Positions 10,898-24,840 of a stretch of 64,000 nt of DNA are shown in pieces. The position numbers and the translations under genes are program-made. The notes under the pieces were generated by a model, which was not told the origin of the DNA, ran no database searches, and saw only the letters and a list, made by a program, of their open reading frames with translations. Origin of the DNA: Chaenocephalus aceratus (taxonomy: Eukaryota; Chordata; Actinopteri; Perciformes; Channichthyidae); the NCBI GenBank assembly GCA_023974075.1, contig CM043789.1, forward strand, positions 40,053,092-40,117,091, given 5' to 3'. Position 1 is the stretch's first letter, and each line of letters starts with the position of its first letter.

Positions 10898-13800
10898 GTG
10901 AGTTTCCTCTGTCGATTTCTGAACGCCTGATCCCATTTATGCACACACAAAAGCTTCATTAACTGCTCGGTTTTTGCTGAGTCTCATATTTTCCTGTCGT
11001 TAGGAAGTTAAGAGTTAGCGTTAAATCATGCTTTGAAGCAGACGTGCAGCCTACATTGTGCTCAAGGACACTGGCTTCACAATAAGCCTGGTCTGTCAAA
11101 GGGACACTTTCAACATGAGCATAAACGCTGCTTGGCTGCCTTTTATGTCCCATTATGTTTGCTCATTTATTCCACTGTGAGTCACTTTGTTGCAATCTAA
11201 TGTCTGGCTGAATTGTGAGTAGAGAGCATGACTAATGTGATTAGGTGGAGATATTGGCAGTGTTTAGAGGAGATAATGGCACGGAAGAATGATGAATTAT
11301 ATCATGACCTCTATATTTGGATCATTTGACCCTTGTGTTTTTAAAGTATTTACATTCAACCCTTTGAGGCTTCAAAGTAGGGTTGGGCACTGTATCGACA
11401 TAACATAGATATTGTGAAAAGAGGATTTGGGATATCTAGAAGCCTTGTCTCTTCTTGTTTTAAAGTCTGATTGACAGTCAAATGTTGTAATGTTCTTAAT
11501 ATATCACGTTGCCTTTACCCTCTTAGTCATTCTGTCCATATTGCATATTTATTAAATTATTTTACATTTTGTGAAATCACCGAAGGTCAACCCTACGATA
11601 TCGTTATGATAGCACGGCATTTGGTCCAAAAAGATCGTGATTTTCTTCTTATTGCCCTGACAGCCTTACTTTAAGGGGGTAAAGGTCACCTTGACAGACT
11701 TAAGCTGCAATTAATAAGGAATACAAACAAGCACATAGGTTGTTGGGTGGCCTGTTTTATTAATTGCGCTGAAACTGTGGTAAGATATTAGTGGATATGA
11801 CAGAAAACGGAAACCCATCCTGTTGACTGTCAAAGTCTGCCAAAACAATCTAGTGCAACGCTTGTCAGGTGTGATCTTCCTCTCTGGCAGATGATCTTAT
11901 TAAGTCCCCATCTCTTTGGCGCCTTTCAAAAGAAGACAAAAGGCAGAGTTGCTATTTCTGTTCAAGGATGTGAGCATTTGTATTATGTCTTCCAGCTTTC
12001 TAATTTCAGCCTCACGCACCCCTTAACGTTTCCTCCCAGGCTGAACGCCATAATAGCCACAAGTCGACGTGTGCAGATACCCCGCTCCACTAATAATATG
12101 TATTCAGCTTCAAAGCCAGACTCGAGGTGCGGAACAGTGGAGATAAAAGCCATCAAGGCGTTGCAATGAGAAAGGACCTTTTGCGTCCTCCCCGAAGCCA
12201 CACTCCTCCATGTGTGCTCAGCACTGATAAGAGAGATGGGGTGGAAGGGGTCATCGGTGGCCGTAAAAAACCCACAACACACAACCGGGATTGGAAAGCG
12301 TTCAAGAGCGACTGCTGCGATTAGTGGAAACACAGAAAGCATCTCTGGGCAAAGCCTCAAAAAAACGTTCTTCTATTTGATTAATGGCAGTTTGAGTGGA
12401 GGTATAAAAGCCAGAGGAATCTGAAAAACAGGGTGTAGTTTTCTAACACAAGCCTTGGTAGGATGAGGGATGACATCAGACGGTGTGTATCTTTGCCCTT
12501 TGCTGTTCATCTGTAAACAGATTTCCTGTGCAGCATGCTCAATAGACAAACATCCCTGTTTTTCCTAATCACATCATTTCCTCTTGACACATCACACTTC
12601 TTCCTGTGGCCACAAATAGAAAGAATAGGGAATGCTCCACCTGCCCCCACAGACACATTGCATCTACCGGAAGCTGCGTGTGTTGGGGTCGCAGATGAGG
12701 ATTTGAAGCCGCTTTAGTTGAGTAATCAATCAGTGAAATGACAAACAGTTAATCTACACGAAAATACAAACCTTTTGCTGGTTGCAGAGTAATAACTGGC
12801 AGATGTTTGTATTGTTTTAATTTAAATATCTTTGGACTTTTGATTAAACAAAACCATGATTTTAAGGATTCACATTATGGTGCATTTTGAGAGGAATGTT
12901 TCTCTACTTTTAAATTTTATACAATAATCGATTGAAAAAAACCAAAATATATATTAGGGTTACAATTGTTAAACTTCGACAAGGGGGTGACAACAACCCA
13001 CGTTGTCATACTTGCCTCAAACCTATACAGCTAAACTGATAAATTGTTCTTGTTATGTGCACAATAAGTACAATAAGTACATCACCCGCACCAACTCATC
13101 CGACCACATCACCCCCATTCTCACTCAGCTACACTGGCTTCCTGTACGCTACCGTATTGACTACAAAAACATTCTACTCATACACAAAGCTGTCCATAAC
13201 CTTGCCCCCATCTACATCTCTGACCTCCTTCAGGAGTACACCCCTTCCCGCACCCTCCGCTCTTCGTCCGTAGGACTTCTCACCGTCCCAAGCTATCGCC
13301 TCAAAACCATGGGTGCTCGAGCTTTCAGCTGCTCGGCTCCCAGACTCTGGAACACCCTGCCACGACGCACCGACAGTCTGATTCCATAACAACATTCAAA
13401 ACCCAACTCAAAACCCACCTGTTCAAACTGGCATTTTCTCTATAATCTGTACCCTGTGTGCTTTTGTGTCCTTCTGTAGTCCATTTCCTGTTGTTTGTCT
13501 TGTCTTACCCCGGCTGATACTTCACTAAATCCACTGTTTTAATTTGTAAGGTAAAATTGTAAATGTAAATTGTAAATCTGTAACCCTGTAAGGTGTCCTT
13601 GGGTGTTATGAAAGGCGCCCCCCAAAATAAATTTATTATTATTATTATTATTTGTCCTACGCTATTTTTCCTTTCACATATCCGGCACTTTTTAGGGGTT
13701 CATCTTTGCAATTTTTTTCATTATTCCAAGCGCTTCACTTTTTCAACATCTTGCCTAGTTGTATCTCAGTTGCTATCACTGTCCGGTGGTCAAGGTGTCA

Positions 13801-15257
13801 AAGTGAATGCTGGTAACGTTAAATAAGAGGTCAGATGCCAGAATTAAGAAGGCAAGGGAATTGAACGTGACAAGTTCTTCTGTCGGTCTTTAGATATCCT
13901 GTGCTCAGTTTCAGTATCTGGGCGAGCTTTGAACTTGCACCAATCAAACAACGCTTTCTAACTGAAGTAAACTAAATACATCGATGTTGATGCCCATGAT
14001 TTTATGTGCGATGCAATTACTTATTTTTTTTATTTAATGAGCTTTCCAAACCTGATTTGGATGTTGTTTACTATTGTCAAAGCTTTTGAGTCAGCCATGG
14101 CACATATCATTTAAAAAAGAAAACAAATTTGGCTTGCAGCACTAAACATCAAAACGTGTGACGTGTAATCCCGACACAGAGCCCTCCTGTAAGCATTACG
14201 TCACTCATCTCTTTATTACTGTCGGAGTATGTTTTAAATTCAGAATAATACAGATGTTACCGACATGTCTGCTTTGTTGCATTGAATTAAGGCCTGCATC
14301 TACAGGATTAGATGGGTGTTGTTGATACCTTGCGTCGAAACAAATCCCTTGCCCTGTCACTTCAATTGTCGTTCAGCAGCTCTCCTGGCAGTGAAGAAGT
14401 CACTCTCTCACTGTGGCATTATGCATAGATATAGCAATGTCACCTTGCATGACTGAACGCTCTCTGTGCAAGGAGGGTTTTGAAATCTCCCTGCTTGGCT
14501 GTGTAGCTGAAAGCGGTTGGAGGGGCTGCTTGTGTGAAACTCATGAGGGGAAGTTAAACCTGTCTGTTACTCTGGCTAACTCACTTTTAATGTACTACTG
14601 AATGAGTCATAAGGAAGAACGAGAAAACAAAAAACATACATGGGTAAAAGTCGAGGCTTAGAAAGTGAAAAAGCATGCCGAAGAATCCCAAGTTTTCCTT
14701 GAAGATCACCTTTTTTTAATGATGATCCAGCAAATACTTAAAACTATTGATTTACTAGCATATTGACACATTCCTCCACATGCACCAGACAGACAGAGGA
14801 GTATTCAAGGCAAGGCAGTCCAAATGTGGTGGGTGTGCTGGGAATCTCAGCATCTGCCCACACTGATACATACGCACATAACTGTGTGTATTTGTATGTA
14901 CCTATATAAGAAGCATGTCTACCAAAAACAGAGTGGAAAACTGAACTTCTTCTTCTTCTAATATCAGATCCTCTTTTCTATTTTGGTTTCCACATCGAAT
15001 AGCACCACCTCACTGTAGGTAGGACTGAAACGGCTGCACATCACCTTCAACCTAAATCTGTGGAAATCCTTTCATTGGCAGCCAAACAGAACATCTGCAC
15101 TTTTAACATCTGTTCTACTCTGTCTACCCATAAGCCCCCCCCTCTCAATCAACTTCCTCTTGACTGCCTTTTTTTATTTTTTACTTACTTGTTTGTCTAC
15201 CCTCCCTCATACTGTAAAGCGTCTTTGAGTTGTGAAAAGCGCTATATAAATAAAATG

Positions 15258-15294
<37 letters not shown>

Positions 15295-18200
15295 TATCAA
15301 TTGCACGGTGGAGCGAACATAGTGTCAAAAGTAGTTTTACTGGCTGCCATTTTTACAAGTAAAGTGAATTAAAGCTTGCGGCCGCTATTGATGGTAGCTT
15401 AGCAGAGTTTGTCAGGATGTCCCATGTTGCGCAATTTCTTATCCTCTCTGACCAATCAGTGGGCAGTATTTTTACTCTGCATTCTAGTATTGTCTTGGCT
15501 ATCTTGGAACCTCAACAAAGTAGTACCTAGAAAAAGTACAATTAGAAGCATTTAGTTCATAGAAAACCAAAAAAGAGTGAGTTGAATGTAGCTGCAATGT
15601 ACCATGCAGTGAAAATGCTTCATTAAAGTGGACCTATCATGCTATATTGGAAACATATATTGTGTGGCCATACCTATACAAAACATGTCTGTGAAGTGTT
15701 TTGCTTAAAATACCAAACAGTTCACCCGTTGTAGCCATGCCTCATATTGCTCAAACCCCTCTTTTGCAGCCCTGTTAGAGAAACGCCCTGAGCTTGAAAA
15801 AAAAAAATAGGAGGCAGAGCTAATGCCTGATCAGAATTCAACCGGAGATCAAGTTACATTCTGCTGTGATAAAACGCCATCCTGTTCTAAACCACATCAA
15901 GGATTATTTCTGAAACAGTATGGCGCTCAAATGCTTTTTCTCTTGCGGGTTTATCACAAGGTGAGTTCCTTTTTTTATTTCCTGCTTTTTAAACACGTGC
16001 TCTCCAGTACAGGTTAGCTCTGAGTGTTAGCGAGGCTTGCTAATGTAAACAAAGATGAGATTACGTCGAAATCAGGCCTTGTTTCTGATAGCAACTTTCT
16101 GTGGGTCCGTTGCCGATTTGACATCATATCGGCAGCAAATCTGAATCCGCTCGTTGTACCCCTGTTTTTAAAAGATTACGGAGGAAAAGAGAGAGGGGGT
16201 TTATTTTCTGACGCTGCGTGAGTTCCCCGACGCACCGGGGACACATATTTATGTATAAAAGACAAGTGCATTTTGCATGATAGGTCCCCTTTAAATCACC
16301 AGCCCTAGTTTTCCATATGTTGTCATTACTGAGACACTCTCTCGAGCTTTACATCCAGTGGTTACCATGGTGAGCAACTGCGTCACTACCCAAGATTTCC
16401 CAGTAGGACTTGCACCTTATTAAACATGTTTAGCTTGTGCTTAGAGTAACCCGGTGTTATTGGGTTCAAGAAACCACAGGTCCTAAACCAAATGGTGAAT
16501 TGTCTCTGCTTTGCCACATCTTGAATAAGGTGCCAGCCGTACATCCAGTGGAGCTGTCTGAAGAAGCGTCTTCAGGTTTCCTTGTCATGTGCTTAAACAT
16601 TTGGTTCCTGTTTTGAGAGGTACCAAATGAGCTGCAAGCGGTTCTACTCCCCTGTAGAGGAAGGTCCTGTTCGGTGTAGTGTCCTTCACCCCCGCTGTTT
16701 CAAACCAAAGTGAACATGTTGGATACAAGTCTGTCAAATTACCCAGTTATTCGCCGATTGATTCAACGCCTTTGAGGGGTTCTTTGGTGTAGGTTGTATT
16801 CCGGTTTTCGCTCTAAATGTACATTTTTCTTTGACATAATCTTCAAAGGTGCTGCTTCTTTCCGTCTTTCCATGATTTAAAAGGGTTGGCTGTGCTGCTT
16901 TGTAGGCTCAACGCTCTTCATGTGCTCACTCTGCAGCCGGTAATGAATTCAACTCTTTTGTACCTCTGCCGTGCTTCTCAGACTGCTTCCAGATGTGGGG
17001 AACAGTGCCACGACACAAAACATGATGTGTGCAGCCTATGCTTTCTAAAAACAAAGCCATTTTGGTTTTGGTTTTGTCCATCCAATTTAACGCAATAATA
17101 ATTTCAATGGCTTTTATTTTGCATGACTAAGTGCGGCGTAATTACACCCGTGTAGGAGATATGGATTACCTTTCTGGCGGTACAAATAGGAATGTGTGTT
17201 CAACAAGCTTGACAGAGCGTCGGCCTTTGAAGCGTTGCAGACAGATTCCTCAGCACCGTCTCATTCGTCCTAATCTGCGGTTCATCATTGTCCCTCAGCC
17301 ATGCAGAAAACGAAGTGTCACGCTCAGAGACAACCCACCTGTCACATTTGACTCTTCTCTCTTCCCATCCGTGTTATGCTTGCTTCCTCCAGGCACAGAG
17401 GAGATCAATGCCTTTTGGGAATATGCAGTCTTTAGACATAAAACCATTTACCTTGCACTGTTCTCCCAATTAACGCTGAAAGAAAGCTTTGTTTTGTTTT
17501 TGTTTGCCCGTCTTCTCTCCCCAAGGCTATGGCTATATGTTGAACATGGTTTTATTACATCTAGCTCCATGCTGTGTATGTAGAGGAACAATAAATGATG
17601 TTGGTCTCAGCTTCAGGCTCCTGCATGGTACGAGTGTAGTGGGAGATACTCAGTACTGCTGAGTTTGTTTTAACACAGCAGTAGTAGCTCTGCAGAGAAA
17701 GCACTTTCTTACATCTGATAAACAACCTCCGTGCCTTTGAGCATGGAAGAACAAAGTCTAGTGGGAACTTACAGATGAAAATAAGTGGTGTGTGTGTGGT
17801 AGTGTGTTCAGGAAGTGTTGAACAATACGTGAAGGCACTTTGTCTTGGATAAAAAAAAATCCTCACCTTTCACCTTGTCTCTTTGTCTGATAGGAAGATG
17901 AATGTGATCGTCTGCTATTCTTGTTTCTTCTGTCTGGATTCTCACAAAGTTCAAATGTATTTCTGTGTTTCTCACATTTCCATGTCCATTGCAGTCAAAC
18001 AGTAAAATGTTGAGCAGAGATATGCCGCTGTTTTTTAACAGTTGTATTTTTTTCTCAATATGCAGACGTGATATTGCTCAATCACTGCTCTGACTGGATC
18101 GACACAATGCATTTTGGGTATTTAAATAATTTTGTACAATGTATTTGCATTCTGTGGGGTGTTAACAGAAAGCTGACCTCTTTCTACTCCCAGTTTCTGT

Positions 18201-21200
18201 TCAGATTCTGTATAAAAACTGAATTTAAATCAAGACTTTGTTCCCTTTTTAACAACATGGGAGGCTGTGGCTAATAGGGCTGAACGATTAATCAATTTTA
18301 AATGGAAATCGCGATTCGAGATGATGTGATTATCAAATCGCAAAGCCTGCGATTTTTTTGAACTTTTTTATTTGTAACATTTTTTTTACATTTTTTTTCC
18401 CCTTGTGTGTCAGTCATCCACACCAATCAGAAGTGCTGTGCTCCACATGTACCAGCCATTGTTAACCAATCAGAAGTGGCCCATGATAGAAGGTGATAGA
18501 CAGATTGATCCAATCACCTGCCAAGTGCTTTTGAAAGTGCCTGCCCTTTCCAAATGGCTTCCAATGGAGCTTTAGATGGTTTGGTGAACCAAACCGTCTG
18601 AGTCAGGTTAGTGACGCTCCATCACATGTTCTACATCTAAAATGGTGAATCTTTAACTGAAGCTTGACTTTAAAGCAACCCAACGGAAGTTTCATATAAG
18701 TTTAGTTATTTCACTCGTAGCTCGGGCTGCGGGGCTGCTAGAGACGGGAGTATGTTGATACGACTTTCCTAGCCGGAGTTATGGCCGCATTTTACAATAA
18801 ACTTCCATTGGGTCGCTTAAAAATAAATATCGCAAATCGCAATCGCAATATTTGTCAGAAAAATCGCCATTAGATTTTTTTCCCAAAATCGTGCAGCCCT
18901 AGTGGCTCAGTGGATAGTGTGCTGGACTTCCAATCAGAGGGTACCAAGTTCGAGTCCCACTGCAGTCAGCATGTCGTTGTGTCCCTGGGCAAGACACTTC
19001 ACCCCAAATTGCTCCTGTGGGGATTGCCCACATTGACAAGTAATAATGAACAAAAACAGAAATGATTCATTTTCTTACAAATGAGAAGTTTATTTTATAA
19101 GCAAAACATTATTTTGCTCAGCTCAATACACTTTGGGGTTTACAGCTACTGCTTACTTGGTAGTGTATGTACCCGTGGCTAGCTAACGTTAGCAACCTTT
19201 ATTTAGCCAGTTTTATGAGTTATCTTTCTTTGGCTACGGTAACTAATGTTTAAGAATGTATTATTATCTTTTAAATGTCACTAACTATTTGGGAGCTACA
19301 TTTTTCAATATGCCCAAAACTAGTAAATGTAAAATGGTGGTTTTGCATTAATTAATTTATCTAAAAGCAACATGTGTGATTATGTAGCTCAATAGAGACC
19401 CTGGATATGTTAGGAATCTAACTTCGATACAACCAATGTTAATATCTAGGCCGTCTCCGATACCGAACTCCGGTGCTGATCAGGCTGTGAACGGCCGTCC
19501 AATCTTTTTAGGACTAAAACCCCAGAATCTAAACGCAAGATCAACGTAATCTGCTTAGGGGGGCGTTTACAGCGTGGCCTCTAACACCACGCTGCCCGTC
19601 GTATCACTATTTTCGGCACTCCAGCCTCGGATGCCCGACCGCTAGGATAGCAAAACGGAGTGTATTGTGTAGTAGGCGTTGGTGGGCTGGTAGAACCCGA
19701 GAGCAGTATCAAAACTGCCCCTGGAGGGAAAACCCCGTGTCGTTGGGAGACCCCTTGGTAATTAGGGCAGCTTCAGGACCCACAATCCCTAACCCCCCAT
19801 TTTGATCCCCAGTTATACCAATCAAAACAATGCAAATGTAATATCACACACAGCCAGAGTCAAACATTAATGTCACAGCAGTGATATTACCACATCAGCA
19901 GAGCTTATATCAGATTTCAACATCAATCAAAACCATATCAACCACAGTGACCAATGTGAAACTATAGTTTAACTTAAACAGGGTTTCTATTCAATTTCAA
20001 ATCCAAATGATCAACCAATGTCAGTATTTTCCAGGGAAGGGTGTTCTTTCCTCACTCTACGACCAAGCAGAAACCTTCAGAAACTACGAGAGAGACCAGG
20101 AGTTGGGTCGAAAAGTACAAACTGGTTTTATTAAGGTTTTAACAAAAATGGAGGATTACAAGAATCCTAAAAAATAACAAAGACACAAAGTTAAAATACA
20201 AAAACAGCAGGTTCACAAGTCAAATGTCCTAAAGCCATCTAAAAGAGCCCAAGCCCAGGCCCAGGGCCCAAGACCCGGAATCAAGCTTCCCCCAAGCTCT
20301 CAAGCCTCAATCCTCTTTTATAGTCTCTTCCCTCCTCCCTCTCTGCGTCAGGTGGTTTCCCCGTTTCTATCTTTGAGGGAGAAGGAGGTCACACATGTTC
20401 AACTTTTACTTAACAATTAAAAATGTAAAGTTAAAATAAAACAAATAAAGACTTATAGTAATAATATGCAATTTTAACATATGAACATTTTTCATGAAAG
20501 CAGAACTCAATGTCATGTTTAGAATCAAGTTTTTTTTCTCTAAACATTTAATTTCAAATATGCAAACTTTATACTTTAATTCATTAACAGAGACTTCATT
20601 TATTAACAGAGACAATAAGGGCAGCTTGTCTCTACGATTCGCTGGCCCAGGAAGCTGATTCGACCCTTTGCGTAGGTCGCCTGCATCCTGTGCTTCATTG
20701 TCTTCATACTCGCTGTAACCGCTCTCAAGGCGTAAAAAAGCACAAGCGCCTTCTCAGAATTGTGGCTGGGTCTAAAGTAGGGTTGCCAAAAACTGACCAT
20801 GATCAAAATCGATTATTCGGCAGCCCTGGCGAATAATAACCGATTAATCGGGAGAGAAAAAAAAAAAAAAAAGGAAATCGATTTTTAAAAATAATATTCG
20901 ATTATGGAGACTGTAGCGAATATTCGAATAATCGCTGGCATCCCTAGTCTAAAGGGAAAAAAGATGAAATATAAGGTACTATATTTTAAGTAATCCTATC
21001 TACTATTCCTATATTCGAATAATGTATAAACTATTTTAAAAATACTTTATGAAATCCTATGTTATGTTATAAATATTAAAATAAAGAACTAAATGAATAA
21101 ATAAATAGATAATTAAACAAAAGCCAGAGAGAAAAAGTGAGTTGTAAGTGTTAATAGAAGTAGGTGAGGTAAAGGTCAGCTCTGACACGGCCACTGAACT

Positions 21201-24200
21201 GTCAACAAAGCAGAACTCTTTCCGATCCACCACAGTCTCTATAATTTTGTGTTTTGAAGCTAAGCTTTGTCTGAACACCTCGCCGTTTATTTGTCATGCT
21301 GTCTCTGAATTATGTCCGGCTGGATTACATGTGTAAAAGCACTGCACAGCACGTCCATTTTCTTTTGATGGATCCATGCATCCTGAAAAAAAGGGTGTCT
21401 TGCTTTTGAATGTTTATTACAAGCAGGACATTGCTGCACTGAAGCAGATAAAGGCGATTTTTCTGTACAGTGGAAAACATGTTGTAGCAAAAGGGAATTT
21501 GAAGGAGCAAGAGGTTAATTACGACCATACTTACACAGAAGGTTTCAAGTGTTCAAGAGCTGTTAAATAGGCTTTTCAAATTATGAGGGGTAGTGCTAAA
21601 TGCTGTATCCTTTTGGGGATTTTGTATATTACATTACATTTAGCTGACGCTTTTATCCAAAGCGACTTACAATAAGTGCATTCGACCAGGAAGATACAAA
21701 CTTGAAGAAATCAGAATCATAAAGTACATCAGGTTTCATAGAGCCAAGCCAATTCAAGTGCTACTCGACTGGCTATAGATAAGCCAGTCCTTTGTTTGTA
21801 TATAAGTGCTTTGTTAGCAATTCTTGTTAGCAATTCTTGTTAGCAATTCTTGTTAGTAATTCTATCGCTCGAAGTGGAGTCGAAAGAGATGAGTTTTCAG
21901 TCAGTAAATGGTTATGGGCACGTTTGTGCGAGTGCTATATTTTGATATAATTTGTTGACTTATATAAATCACAAATGTATGAACCATCAAAATTCCATGT
22001 TGGTCAAGCCTTGTAGAAATGAATAACCGTTTCTGCTTCAGTTTGTTTACTTTGAATCCATGTTGAGAGTCAAGTATGGTTCAGTGAATCTCTTGTGGAA
22101 TACAAATTGCTCTCCACAAGCACTGCAGCATGAAGGCCAATTTACATGCGACGAGTGAGGGGAAAGAGCCTCGTTTCATCAGTGAGTGTCAGCAGATCCA
22201 AACCCCCCCCGCTCCCCCCGCACATGGCCTTGCCCGTTTAGATCCAGAAAAACATCGTTGTTCATCATTTGTTCCATTTTCTTCTTCTACCAGGCTGTTA
22301 ACACTTCTGTCTTTTGTTTCAGTAAACCGCGGAACTTCGTGGGCCGACCTTTGACTAAGCGGAAACGGGCGGAGGACGTGATGCACCTGGCCGTGGTGGC
22401 CTGTGGGAATCGTCTGGACGAGACCCTCACCATGGTCAAATCAGCCCTCCTGTTCAGCCTCAAGAGGATCATGTTTCACATTTTTGCTGAGGACCCTTTG
22501 GCCCCGCAGTTTGAAAAAAGGGTAAGAACCCTCCAGGGGCCCAAACGCATATCTCAGGTTTTTACTAAAAAAGGCACAATATCATATCTTTTTATCATAT
22601 TTACTATGTTTCCTTCCTTCGTGAGTCTTCTGACTTCTGATGTAATCCAGTGTGTGTTAAACAACCCCCGCTCTCTTTGGAATAGATGATATCGAGATCA
22701 GAGCATTTTTAGCTCTGCCTCTCTTCAGACGTATAACCCTTTTATCTCAAGGCGGGGAGTAATATATCACCAGGACACTCACTGCTTTTTCTCACTACCA
22801 CTTCAAAGTCACCTTTACCGAGGTGCCTGGCTTGATTTTGATTAGTTCCACTGATAGAGTAACAAACAGTCTATTAACATCACGTCTACTAGTCGACCTC
22901 AAACTCTAAACCTGTGAACTTGCCATTATGTGTATGGTGAATTATTGCCACGTGTTAAAATTCTCCACGTGGAACCGGGGAGTTGTTCTAGTCGAGACAT
23001 AGATAAAAGTGCTAAAATGCAAGAAGAAGCTACTTCCACTACTTTCTATGCGTGTTGAGGGAGTTAAAAAGGTCGTCCATAATCTCCTTTGATTTCTTAT
23101 CCTCGTCAGCACAAAGCCTCCGCATGCTTGCAGCGCTCTCGCTCTTTTCAGGGCCAAACTGTCAAACTGATGATTATAGAGGGACTTGGAGGAGGTCAGA
23201 TAACATTGTGCAGTTTAAAAGCGTGCCTTCCCCTTGTTTAGACTGGGGCTTCTTAATCAAACAACAGCTGGGGGCTGCGTGTGTGAACGCAGCACCACGA
23301 GACGTGACTTCATTGTTTTAAATGGACGTCTTTACGAGACGTCTCATGTTGATGAAGTGTGTGAGAAGAGAGGGAGAGGCTTTCAGAATAGTGATTGTTT
23401 ATAATGGCTCTTTCTCAATCTCTTTTCCTTACTCAACCTTTTAAGAAGTCCATTAGACACTTCCTCTGTATTAAGTGCCTTTTGAGAAGTGGAGTTACAC
23501 AGCATACGAACAAGTGAAGGAGAAGCTCACGAAGCAGAATAGAAAAACATCTTATTATATAACTAGCAGGATAAAGTTGTCTGACAACTATTGCACATTA
23601 TAATGTGTAGCTAGCTAGTTTCTCGTTATGTATAGGTGCTATGTAAGGGATAATGTGCAGCGAGGCGGTCGTTATGGGTAAAAGAACACCCGACAGGCTG
23701 ATCATGAAGAGAAGGTTGCATGCAGTTTGCTTTTCAGCCAAACTGTATACACTTAAATCGAACAGACTTCTTTGTGCAGATGTGAGCGTCCTTAACGGTA
23801 CGTCCACACAGCAGCTTCAGAAGAAACTTCCACCGCTTCCAACGCTTCTCTGCCCGTTGACTTTGAATGGGGATGACGTCACTTTGCCTCGCTTTTCGCC
23901 GAACTGCATTGTGGGGGAGCGAAGCGAAGATTTCCAGGATGTCCAGGATTCAAAAGTTGAGCAATGTTCAACTTTTGAAGCTGAGCTGGAAGCGTCAGCC
24001 AATCAAACACGTTTATGCAAATCTGACAGTAGAAGCGCTAGCCAATCAAACCGCGTGTAAGCAGGGAGAACCAGACCGCAGTTCATTTCCTCATATTCCA
24101 AACGAGAAATTACGGTAGCAAATCATCCGGTTCTTTACGACCAGAACTATTACCGGGATACAAACCGGAGGAGCCAGGCATGGAGGGAGGTGGCAGAGAC

Positions 24201-24770
24201 AGTGGGGGAAACTGGTAGGTTTCCTGTTTGGGGAGTTTATATATATATATATATATATTGCTCGCATAAAATCCCCGGGGTTTTTTGCTTTGTATGTCGG
24301 GGGCGGGAGATTCATGTGATTGGTTGTTGGTCGCATTGCTCGCAAAAAATCCCCAAGCTTTCAGACCGCCCAGCTCCAAGATTTTTGAAAAGCTGCTGTG
24401 TGGACGTACCGTAACAGCGGTCAATAAATCCTTGACAGCGGTCTGTCTGTTCTGGATTAACAACAACGTGTCACGTGTTCTGAATTGACCAATCAGAATC
24501 GAGTATTCAACTAAGCCATGTAATAAGTTGTGATTTAGCATACAGTAGGTAAGCTAACTTATGTGATTGTACAAGGCTGTATGGATAACTTTCTAACTAT
24601 CATCAATGTGCGTGTTTGTTTTTCCATTGTTCACAAAACGGGTGGATTAATCTTTGCTAATATGTTGGACTTATGTTTTATTGTAATGTGTATTTTCAGA
24701 TATATTTAACAATGATATGACGTACGCAGACATCCGGTTGAAGAACAATACATTATACCAGTTAGCAGAG

Positions 24771-24840
<70 letters not shown>

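Larger units (their letters stand above)
10898..22322 (+). other. gxylt2 intron 1
   Basis: 11.4 kb. Holds L2-type fragments (13083, 15190), a piggyBac-type MITE (15627), a SINE with a hAT inside (18275), an LTR-like block (19437), a short hAT MITE (20778) and a minus-strand LINE tail (21627). Stretches 11700-13000, 13850-15000 and 16300-18260 show no feature I can name. Confidence 0.8.

Noticed and set aside
10538..10936. 132-codon minus-strand frame over gxylt2 exon 1
   Set aside because: Antisense shadow of a GC-rich coding exon.
11983..12360. 125-codon minus-strand frame in gxylt2 intron 1
   Set aside because: No recognisable domain, no splice context, and competing open frames on the plus strand; likely chance.
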